This document shows positions 7,381 through 13,577 of a DNA stretch of 16,237 nt, one piece after another. The DNA comes from Lutibacter sp. (GTDB lineage Bacteria; Bacteroidota; Bacteroidia; Flavobacteriales; Flavobacteriaceae). Below the pieces are notes generated by a model. The model had not been told where the DNA came from. It worked only from the letters and a program-made list of their open reading frames with translations, and searched no databases. The position numbers and the translations under genes are program-made. The stretch lies in the NCBI GenBank assembly GCA_030599055.1, contig JAUVOS010000028.1:1-16237 (forward strand), written 5' to 3'. Each line of letters begins with the position of its first letter. Positions within the stretch are counted from its first letter, which is position 1.

Positions 7381-7516
7381 CGTAAAGACGCGATTTATCG
7401 CGTCTCAGTAGTGAGTAAAGACGTTGCACACAACGTCTCGACTCAGTAATAATAACCGTAAAAACGCGATTTAGCGCGTCTCAGTAATGAGTAAAGACGA
7501 ACAATCTGGGCATCTC
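7381..7516. repeat. REP-like palindrome cluster in a 76-base tandem duplication
   Basis: Four hairpin units lie in the serA-DUF1015 gap. Unit A, 7386-7405: AGACGCGAT-tt-ATCGCGTCT. Unit B, 7419-7438: AGACGTTG-caca-CAACGTCT. Unit C, 7462-7481: a copy of A with two changes. Unit D, about 7495-7515: a degenerate copy of B with most of the stem lost. A+B and C+D are related by a 76-base shift (7381-7456 duplicated from 7457). Every unit is directly preceded by GTAA (7382, 7415, 7458, 7491). The same core appears as a longer perfect palindrome after the DUF1015 gene. This resembles bacterial REP elements, where a short 5' tetranucleotide precedes a hairpin. Confidence 0.8.
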
Positions 7517-7551
7517 AGCGAGGATATGTTGTCAGCTACGTCTCTCTCAAG

Positions 7552-7585
7552 ACTTTAAACTTTAAACCTTTAACTTTTAACTAAC
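7552..7585 (+). repeat. AACTTT-type low-complexity leader before the DUF1015 gene
   Basis: Quasi-repeats of ACTTTAAAC / CTTTTAAC run up to nine bases before the ATG at 7594. The sequence is like the serA leader at 6382-6412. It may be a repeat-derived leader; function unknown. Confidence 0.5.
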
Positions 7586-7593
7586 AATATACC

Positions 7594-8844
7594 ATGGCAA
7601 TAATCAAACCTTTTAAAGGACTTAGACCTCCAAAAGAATTAGCAAAAACACTTGCTTGTTTACCGTATGATGTAATGAATTCAGAAGAAGCAGTAGCAAT
7701 GGCTGAGGGAAAACCCGAATCCTTATTACACATAACACGTGCTGAAATATGTTTTGATACAGGGGTCGATTCACATAGCGATGAAGTATATAACCGAGCA
7801 GTAGCTAATTTTAAAGACTTCCAAAAGAAAGGATATTTAAAATTAGATACCGAGTCTCGTTACTATATTTATGCACAAACAATGAATGGAAAAACACAAT
7901 ACGGTATCGTAGGCGCGGCCGCTTGTGCAGATTATGATAACGGAATTATCAAAAAACACGAATTAACACGTCCAGATAAAGAAGAAGACAGAAGAGTGCT
8001 TACAAGACATTTAAATGCCAATATAGAACCTGTTTTCTTTACATATAGAGCTGTGCCGGAGATTGATGCCATTGTAACAGATATCATTACCAATAAAAAG
8101 GCAGAATACGATTTTACTTCCGAAGATGGATTTGGACATCACTTTTGGGTGATTGAAAATCCAGAGACAAACAAAACTTTACAAGAATTATTTACAAATA
8201 AAGTTCCTTATACTTATGTAGCTGATGGGCATCATAGAACGGCCGCTGCCGCGGGAATAGGACGCGAACGTACTGCAGCAAATCCAAATCATACAGGTGA
8301 TGAATCTTATAACTATTTTATGGCAGTTCATTTTCCTGATGATCAATTACAAATAATTGACTACAATCGAGTGGTAAAAGACTTAAATGGTTTATCAGCG
8401 TCTGAATTTGTAGCAAAAGTCAAAGAAAACTTTATAGTAAATTCCGAAAGTAAAGAAATTGTGAAACCATCAAAACTACATGACTTCTCAATGTATGTAG
8501 CTGGTAAATGGTACGGTTTAACAGCAAAAGAAGGTACTTATGATGATAATGATCCAATAAAGAGTTTAGATGTAAGTGTCTTGTCAAATACTGTTCTAGA
8601 ACCTATTCTAAATATTAAAGATTTACGAACCAGTACACGCATTGAATTTGTAGGTGGTATTCGCGGCCTAGGTGAATTGCAAAAACGTGTAGATAGCGGA
8701 GAAATGGAAGTAGCCTTTGCTTTGAACCCAGTCAGTATGAAACAACTCATGCATATTGCTGACACAGGTAACATCATGCCACCAAAAGTAACCTGGTTTG
8801 AACCCAAATTACGTTCAGGTTTGGTTATTCATAAATTAGATTAA
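7594..8844 (+). CDS. DUF1015 family protein with DGHHR motif
   Basis: 416 residues, the normal length for the family. Conserved blocks seen are FKGLRPP and PYDV near the N-terminus (residues 7-27), HELTRPDKEEDR at 122-133, and YVADGHHRTAAAA at 208-220. No signal peptide or membrane helix, so cytoplasmic. The family has no function that I can state as established. The DGHHR block resembles the nucleotide-binding motif of the ParB/sulfiredoxin-like fold used by the free serine kinases SerK and SbnI; this resemblance, together with the position directly after serA, suggests a role in serine or phosphoserine metabolism, which is inference. REP-like palindromes of one family lie on both sides (7381-7516 and 8852-8883). 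It is followed by yggS after 55 bases, largely occupied by the palindrome. Confidence 0.85.
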   Translation: MAIIKPFKGLRPPKELAKTLACLPYDVMNSEEAVAMAEGKPESLLHITRAEICFDTGVDSHSDEVYNRAVANFKDFQKKGYLKLDTESRYYIYAQTMNGKTQYGIVGAAACADYDNGIIKKHELTRPDKEEDRRVLTRHLNANIEPVFFTYRAVPEIDAIVTDIITNKKAEYDFTSEDGFGHHFWVIENPETNKTLQELFTNKVPYTYVADGHHRTAAAAGIGRERTAANPNHTGDESYNYFMAVHFPDDQLQIIDYNRVVKDLNGLSASEFVAKVKENFIVNSESKEIVKPSKLHDFSMYVAGKWYGLTAKEGTYDDNDPIKSLDVSVLSNTVLEPILNIKDLRTSTRIEFVGGIRGLGELQKRVDSGEMEVAFALNPVSMKQLMHIADTGNIMPPKVTWFEPKLRSGLVIHKLD

Positions 8845-8890
8845 TTTTTTCATGTAGAGACGCGATTAATCGCGTCTCTACATAAAAAAA
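8845..8890. repeat. Perfect 32-base REP-like palindrome with T/A flanks
   Basis: ATGTAGAGACGCGATT (8852-8867) is followed at once by its reverse complement to 8883. After one mismatch the T6 before and A6 after can extend the pairing to 8845-8890. The core is the same AGACGCGAT family as at 7386 and 7462. GTAG precedes the AGACG core on both strands. The T-run lies on the 5' side, so on the + strand this is not an intrinsic terminator, though on the minus strand the hairpin would be followed by a U-run. Confidence 0.85.
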
Positions 8891-8899
8891 AATGATACT

Positions 8900-9574
8900 A
8901 TGTTCATCAAACAAAACCTACATAATATAAAAGAAAGTTTACCCAATCAGGTTACTTTAGTTGCCGTAACCAAAACCAAATCAAATGCTGATATTATGGA
9001 GGCGTATGATGCCGGACACAGAGACTTTGGAGAGAATAAGATTCAAGAAATGCTTCGTAAACACGATGCCCTTCCAAAAGATATTCATTGGCACATGATT
9101 GGACACGTACAGAGAAATAAAGTAAAATATATGGCTGCATTTGTACATCTAATTCATGGAGTAGATAGTCTAAAATTGCTAAAAGAAATAAACAAACAAG
9201 CCAAAAAACACCAGCGTGTAATCAGCTGTTTATTACAAGCAAGAATAGCGCAAGAGGACACAAAATTCGGAATGCCTATTAATGAAATAAACACTTTAAT
9301 AGAGAGTTCTGAATTACCTGATTTACAAAATATTAAAATAGTTGGTTTGATGGGAATGGCGAGCTTTACTGATGATAAGAATCAGATAAAAGATGAGTTT
9401 AACGCGTTGCATCTTTTTTATCAAGAATTAAAAGAAAAACAAGAAACAAGCAACCTCAAACTTGAAACCCTATCCATGGGTATGAGTGCAGATTACCAAA
9501 TAGCCGTAAACGAAGGAAGTTCTATGGTTCGTGTAGGAAGTGCTATATTTGGTCTTAGAAATTATATTACGTAA
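8900..9574 (+). CDS. YggS/PLPBP family pyridoxal phosphate homeostasis protein
   Basis: Binds pyridoxal 5'-phosphate and buffers the free vitamer and amino-acid pools in the cytoplasm; no enzyme activity is known for the family. The 224 residues form a single alanine-racemase-like barrel. Visible motifs: LVAVTKTKS with the PLP lysine Lys25, DFGENKIQE at 42-50, WHMIGHVQRNK at 64-74, GLMGMA at 149-154, LSMGMSADY at 191-199 (phosphate binding) and RVGSAIFG at 211-218. The start ATG at 8900 leaves a short N-terminus (about ten residues shorter than E. coli YggS), but the PLP site is intact. It follows serA and DUF1015 on the same strand. A palindrome starts five bases after its stop codon, marking the edge of the RAYT unit. 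Confidence 0.9.
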   Translation: MFIKQNLHNIKESLPNQVTLVAVTKTKSNADIMEAYDAGHRDFGENKIQEMLRKHDALPKDIHWHMIGHVQRNKVKYMAAFVHLIHGVDSLKLLKEINKQAKKHQRVISCLLQARIAQEDTKFGMPINEINTLIESSELPDLQNIKIVGLMGMASFTDDKNQIKDEFNALHLFYQELKEKQETSNLKLETLSMGMSADYQIAVNEGSSMVRVGSAIFGLRNYIT

Positions 9575-9579
9575 AAAAC

Positions 9580-9612
9580 AGACCTAACAGGTCTTCGAGA
9601 CCTGTTAGGTCT
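9580..9612. repeat. Left palindrome of the RAYT unit
   Basis: GACCTAACAGGTC (9581-9593) and GACCTGTTAGGTC (9599-9611) are perfect reverse complements; A9580 pairs with T9612 and T9594 with A9598, giving 15 pairs and a TCG loop. Each arm is itself an imperfect palindrome (GACCT-aac-AGGTC), so the element can fold in two ways. It begins five bases after the yggS stop and ends six bases before the transposase start. Confidence 0.85.
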
Positions 9613-9618
9613 AAAAAA

Positions 9619-10218
9619 ATGACTATGAAAAAATATTCAATTCCCTTTGAACCAAGTAAGTATTACCATATCTATAACAGAGCAAATAACACGGAAAATC
9701 TATTTATTGAAAACCAAAACTATCAGTATTTTTTAGCATTAACCAAGAAATATTTGTTACCAATAGCAGATATTTATTCCTATTGCTTGTTGTCCAATCA
9801 TTTTCATTTTGTCTTAAAAATTAAAGATATTGAGGAATTGCCTAAGCGCATAATTGAAGGAAAAACAAAATTACATCAAGCCTTTTCTAATATGTTTAAC
9901 ACGTATGCTAAGGCAATAAACAAGAAATACCAAAGGAGAGGAAGTTTGTTTCAAGAACATTTAAAAAGAATTGAGATTAAGGATGAGAACTATCTCAGAA
10001 ATTTGATTGTTTATGTAAATACAAATGTTAATCATCACAAAATAGATGATTATATAACCTATCCACATACTTCATATCAAGCTTTAGTTTCTAAGAGCCC
10101 AACATTATTAAAAAGAAGCGAAGTAATAAACCTTTTTGATGATAAAGAAAACTTTATATTTGTGCATAAATTAAAAAAGATAAATCTAGAATTGATTGAA
10201 GATTATATTTTAGAATAA
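9619..10218 (+). CDS. REP-associated tyrosine transposase (RAYT), Y1/HUH superfamily
   Basis: A 199-residue single-strand DNA transposase of the TnpA_REP type. The HUH metal-binding motif is HFH (residues 61-63) in CLLSNHFHFVLKI. Other family hallmarks are YYHIYNRANN near the start (15-24), RRGSLFQEHLKRIEI (106-120), and YLRNLIVYVNTNVNHHKI (125-142), whose Tyr132 aligns best with the catalytic tyrosine region (YIHLNP in relatives). The tail with HTSYQAL, LLKRSEVINLFDDKENF is typical of Bacteroidota members. The reading frame is intact, so it could be active. Starts at 9619 and 9625 are both possible. It is bracketed by GACCTAACAGGTC palindromes, likely its substrates. Differs from true IS200/IS605 TnpA in being single-copy style, longer and associated with REPs. 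Confidence 0.88.
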   Translation: MTMKKYSIPFEPSKYYHIYNRANNTENLFIENQNYQYFLALTKKYLLPIADIYSYCLLSNHFHFVLKIKDIEELPKRIIEGKTKLHQAFSNMFNTYAKAINKKYQRRGSLFQEHLKRIEIKDENYLRNLIVYVNTNVNHHKIDDYITYPHTSYQALVSKSPTLLKRSEVINLFDDKENFIFVHKLKKINLELIEDYILE

Positions 10219-10222
10219 TTCT

Positions 10223-10237
10223 AGACCTAACAGGTCT
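10223..10237. repeat. Half copy of the RAYT palindrome, right side
   Basis: AGACCTAACAGGTCT repeats one arm of the left element exactly and is itself a small hairpin (AGACCT-aac-AGGTCT). It begins five bases after the transposase stop codon and is eight bases before the full right copy. Confidence 0.8.
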
Positions 10238-10245
10238 CAATAAAC

Positions 10246-10278
10246 AGACCTAACAGGTATTCGAGACCTGTTAGGTTT
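10246..10278. repeat. Full right palindrome of the RAYT unit
   Basis: Matches the left element in the same orientation, with C to A at 10259 and C to T at 10277. These leave one A-G mismatch and one G-T pair in the stem. The TTCGA centre is unchanged. The shared upstream bases AACA before GACC also match the left copy. Confidence 0.83.
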
Positions 10279-10344
10279 TAAAGACTCAAACTTGTATTTA
10301 TAGTAAATAAATTTAAGGATTTACAGTTAGTGTCAACGAATTTA

Positions 10345-10352
10345 TAAATTTG
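10345..10352 (+). promoter_or_regulatory. Candidate -7 promoter element (TAAATTTG) close to a start codon
   Basis: TAAATTTG matches TAnnTTTG and ends only five bases before the ATG at 10358. If used, transcription would begin at or next to the start codon, giving a leaderless or nearly leaderless mRNA. No clear -33 element is visible. It would serve the ATPase and the secreted PNGase F-like gene. Confidence 0.33.
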
Positions 10353-10357
10353 ACCCT

Positions 10358-10915
10358 ATGCAAAAACAGCAAAAAAAAATAGTACTTACTGGAGCCCCCG
10401 GTACAGGAAAATCAACCATTATCTATGAATTAGAAAAACGTGATTATCACTGTATGCACGAAATATCAAGAGCAGTTACCCTTGAAGCTCAAAAAAATGG
10501 GACCGACCAGCTCTTTTTGACGGAACCCTTGCTCTTTAGTGATATGTTGTTAAAAGGTAGGGAAAGACAATTTCAACGTGCTAGTGAAATAGATAAGGAA
10601 ATCGTATTTTTTGATAGAGGTATTCCTGATGTACATGGTTACTTAAACTACATAAGTATGGATTATCCCGAGAGATATATAAAGGTCAGTAGAAAAAATA
10701 GGTATGATTTTGTTTTTTTAATGCCACCTTGGGAAGATATTTATGTACAAGACAATGAAAGATATGAGAGTTTTGAACAAGCTCTGGCAATTCATAATCA
10801 TTTATTAAACACTTATAAAGCTTGTAACTACAACGTGATACAAGTACCAACAGGTACGGTTATAGATCGTACGGAATATATTCTTAAAGTTATTAAAACA
10901 TTAACTCAAATTTAA
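10358..10915 (+). CDS. Small P-loop ATPase (AAA_28-like)
   Basis: 185 residues. Walker A is GAPGTGKST at 12-20, directly after an IVLTG strand; a Walker B-like IVFFDRG lies at 82-88. A conserved EISR (35-38) and a lid-like segment PPWEDIYVQDNERYESFEQA (123-142) with several charged residues follow. This matches the AAA_28 predicted ATPases that are common in Bacteroidota and are distantly like nucleotide or nicotinamide-riboside kinases. The substrate is unknown. No signal peptide, so cytoplasmic. The next gene starts 11 bases after its stop, suggesting cotranscription with a secreted protein of unrelated type. A function as a small-molecule kinase is possible but not shown. Confidence 0.8.
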   Translation: MQKQQKKIVLTGAPGTGKSTIIYELEKRDYHCMHEISRAVTLEAQKNGTDQLFLTEPLLFSDMLLKGRERQFQRASEIDKEIVFFDRGIPDVHGYLNYISMDYPERYIKVSRKNRYDFVFLMPPWEDIYVQDNERYESFEQALAIHNHLLNTYKACNYNVIQVPTGTVIDRTEYILKVIKTLTQI

Positions 10916-10926
10916 ATATATAAATC

Positions 10927-13431
10927 ATGAAATCAATCATTACTTTTTTAGTTATTACTTTTATCAGTTTTACTTTTTATGCGCAAACCAATCAATACCT
11001 ACATTTTGATGGAATGGACGACTATGTGTCAATAGATAATATAGCCGAGGCAGTCAGTGGTTCAAATCAATTATCAATGACCGGATGGTTTTATACCGAT
11101 CAATTGATTTATGGTGGCGGTATGATGGGGTTTAGAGGCTTGGGTAGTGGTGACGCTATGAATATAATACAGCTCAATAATGGCGTGGTTGAATGTAGAT
11201 TATTTATTGGTAGTAATATGTTTCAGGTAGTTGCACCTGCAGGAAGTGCGCAAGCCGGTGTTTGGCAACATTTTGCTTGGATTTATAATGGTGCTAGCGT
11301 AGAATTATTTATAGATGGCAATTCAATTGGTTCTGCAGCTGCCAGCGGTACATTTAATGCTACAGATAAGCCTTTTGGTATTGGTAAAGGCATTGCGCCT
11401 AGTTATAATTTTGTTTTTAAAGGAAGAATTGATGAAATATCAATTTGGAATACGGGTTTAACGCAAACGACTATTCAAAACATGATGAATGATGAGTTAA
11501 TAGGAAATGAGTCCGGTTTAGTGGGATATTATAAGTTTAATCAAGGGATTCCAGGTGCTGATAATACGTTTATTACAGCGCTTTTTACGGAAACAGGTAC
11601 TGAAAATGGTATCTTGCATAATTTCGCATTACAAGGTGCTACTTCAAATTTTAATGGTGTCTTAGAGTCAGATTTTCAAGTAATAAACTTTCCTGTAATT
11701 CCAAATAAGGTTATTGGTGACAATCCATTTGATTTAGAAGCATATACAAGTTCAGGATTACCGGTTTCTTATACTTTAGAATCCGGACCCGCTTCCATTT
11801 CCGGAAATACGGTAACATTAGACGGTACAGTTGGTGAAGTTGTAATAAAAGCGAGTCAAGCAGGAGACGCTACTTACAATGCCGCCGAAGATGTTTATGC
11901 ATCATTCGAGATATTTGATTCTGCTACTATATTACCTCAAATTACTTTAACCAATCCAACACCAAGTGCTGTTTTTATGCCGCAATTAGGAACAATGCCC
12001 ATTGCGATAACTGCTTCGATAGCGCATCCCGATATTTTTTCAATTGATGCGATAGAAGTTGAAATTAACGGGTTACCAATTGCTTTTACAAATCATGACG
12101 ATACGCATTACACAGCTTGGTGGACACCAACAAGTTATGGTGTTCAGAATGTGGAATTAAAAGGGACGAATAATTATGGTGATATAGGTGTTGAAAATGT
12201 TTCTTTTACTATTGTTGATACAGCAGTAAGCCAAACTATTCATGCAGCAACCGACGTATTACTCAATAATAGTTATTATTCTGAAGAAGTAAGTGTAGTA
12301 TTACCGAGTTATTTAGGGGCTTATGACTCGATTATCGCAACACTTTTTATCGATTGTCCAACAGGAGGTTGTGATCCGTGGGATCGGGTATCACATGTAC
12401 ACGCACAAGGACATGATGGAAAATGGCATGAAATAATTCGTTACATTACTCCTTATGGTGTTGCTTGTCAACACGAAATTGACCTAACTGATTTTATGTC
12501 GATACTACAAGGAGAGATAAAATTACGATTTACACTCGGTACAAGTGGCAATGGATTCTTATACAGTCTTGATTTAGATTATCAAGCCGGAGCGCCGACT
12601 TACAATTACAGTACGGTTTCCGATTTATGGCTAAACACGTATGCTTTTGGAGATTTAGCTGATTTGCAACCTTGTGAAGGAATTGCTATTGAATATGATG
12701 AAAATGTTGAAGAAGCAAAAATTAAATTAGTATCAACTGGTCATGGTTGGGGAAGCAATAATACGGGTAATGCCGCGGAATTTCATCATGACATTCACAA
12801 TGTTTGGGTAGATAATGTGAGTACTTTTAGCCAAGATAACTGGGTTGATTGTAATCCAAACCCTGATGGGTGCAGTCCTCAGAACGGAACTTGGTATTAC
12901 GATAGAGCAGGATGGTGTCCAGGTTCTATTGCGCAATGGTTCGATTTTGATTTAGGAAATGTCGATACGACAAACCCCATGCAATTGAATTATGTTTTTG
13001 ACGAAGACTATGTAGATTATTGTCATCCCAATAATCCCGATTGTATATCGGGTACTACTTGTGCTAACTGTAATGAAGGTTTTAATCCACATTTAATTGT
13101 TGCGAGTCATCTCGTTTCATTTTCTGATACACCTCTTACAGAAAATTTAATTACCCTAGGCACAAATGAATATGAAAATCCAATTACAAATACATCTGAT
13201 TTTTCAATATATCCAAATCCTAATTATGGGAAGTTTATTGTGGATACACATCGTTTGCTAAAGAGTGAAATTAGCATTTTTAATATGGATGGAAAAGTCA
13301 TTAGCCAAATTAGTAATAATGTGTTTACAGATAGTTATTCTATTGATATCTCATCGGTTAGTAAAGGTGTTTATTTTGTAAGAGTTTCTAACAAAGAAGG
13401 AGTTGCTGTTAAAAAAATAGTAAAGTATTAA
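10927..13431 (+). CDS. Secreted LamG / PNGase F-like protein with T9SS type A sorting domain
   Basis: 834 residues. A signal peptide (1-20, ending FYAQ) is followed by a LamG/concanavalin-like domain (about 21-205, with FDGMDDYVSI and GRIDEISIWN), an Ig-like repeat (about 250-330, KASQAGDATYNAAED), a second Ig-like region (about 335-430), a PNGase F-like two-lobe region (about 436-735) and a type A T9SS C-terminal domain (about 757-834, SIYPNPNYGKFIV). PNGase F hallmarks: CDPWDR with Asp486 (equivalent of catalytic Asp60), RYITPYG, a GHGWG block, AAEFHHDIH with Glu618 (equivalent of Glu206), and DRAGWCPG. By eye, the position of Glu118 falls on Gly538, so one active-site acid seems to be missing. 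The protein should be exported by Sec, then by T9SS to the surface or medium. Role: removal or binding of N-glycans; activity uncertain. Confidence 0.82.
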   Translation: MKSIITFLVITFISFTFYAQTNQYLHFDGMDDYVSIDNIAEAVSGSNQLSMTGWFYTDQLIYGGGMMGFRGLGSGDAMNIIQLNNGVVECRLFIGSNMFQVVAPAGSAQAGVWQHFAWIYNGASVELFIDGNSIGSAAASGTFNATDKPFGIGKGIAPSYNFVFKGRIDEISIWNTGLTQTTIQNMMNDELIGNESGLVGYYKFNQGIPGADNTFITALFTETGTENGILHNFALQGATSNFNGVLESDFQVINFPVIPNKVIGDNPFDLEAYTSSGLPVSYTLESGPASISGNTVTLDGTVGEVVIKASQAGDATYNAAEDVYASFEIFDSATILPQITLTNPTPSAVFMPQLGTMPIAITASIAHPDIFSIDAIEVEINGLPIAFTNHDDTHYTAWWTPTSYGVQNVELKGTNNYGDIGVENVSFTIVDTAVSQTIHAATDVLLNNSYYSEEVSVVLPSYLGAYDSIIATLFIDCPTGGCDPWDRVSHVHAQGHDGKWHEIIRYITPYGVACQHEIDLTDFMSILQGEIKLRFTLGTSGNGFLYSLDLDYQAGAPTYNYSTVSDLWLNTYAFGDLADLQPCEGIAIEYDENVEEAKIKLVSTGHGWGSNNTGNAAEFHHDIHNVWVDNVSTFSQDNWVDCNPNPDGCSPQNGTWYYDRAGWCPGSIAQWFDFDLGNVDTTNPMQLNYVFDEDYVDYCHPNNPDCISGTTCANCNEGFNPHLIVASHLVSFSDTPLTENLITLGTNEYENPITNTSDFSIYPNPNYGKFIVDTHRLLKSEISIFNMDGKVISQISNNVFTDSYSIDISSVSKGVYFVRVSNKEGVAVKKIVKY

Positions 13432-13450
13432 TTGAGAATAGATGCTATAC

Positions 13451-13489
13451 AACTTTATCAAAGTTATAAACTTTGACAAAGTTTGTTTT
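13451..13489 (+). terminator. Hairpin with T-rich tail after the PNGase F-like gene
   Basis: AACTTTATCAAAGTT (13451-13465), loop ATA, then AACTTTGACAAAGTT (13469-13483) pair with one mismatch over 15 positions, and TTGTTTTG follows. Located 20 bases after the stop codon. This is the most terminator-like structure of the window, though the stem is AT-rich and could also be one of the intergenic palindromes. Confidence 0.6.
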
Positions 13490-13577
13490 GTAATTGTACA
13501 AGTCTTCAGGTTTCGCACATGAATACTACTTTATGTACAAGTTATATTTAACCTCAAAAAAAAACAAAGAATAATTC

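Larger units (their letters stand above)
9580..10278 (+). mobile_element. RAYT gene with flanking REP-like palindromes (REPtron-like unit)
   Basis: A 699-base block made of a left palindrome, a single Y1/HUH transposase gene and a right pair of palindromic copies (a half at 10223 and a full one at 10246). The left and right full copies are in the same orientation and differ at two positions of about 33. This layout, a lone RAYT bracketed by its likely REP substrates, is known from gamma-proteobacteria; whether the whole block moves as one, or only the palindromes spread, cannot be told from one copy. No target duplication or tnpB-like gene is seen. Confidence 0.65.

Noticed and set aside
9580..9612. 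Intrinsic terminator of yggS
   Set aside because: The hairpin is followed by an A-run, not a T-run, on the + strand. Its repetition around the RAYT gene explains it better.
9580..10278. Complete IS200/IS605 insertion sequence
   Set aside because: The transposase is RAYT-like, there is no tnpB or omega-RNA region, and the ends are same-orientation copies of one palindrome, not distinct left and right hairpins.
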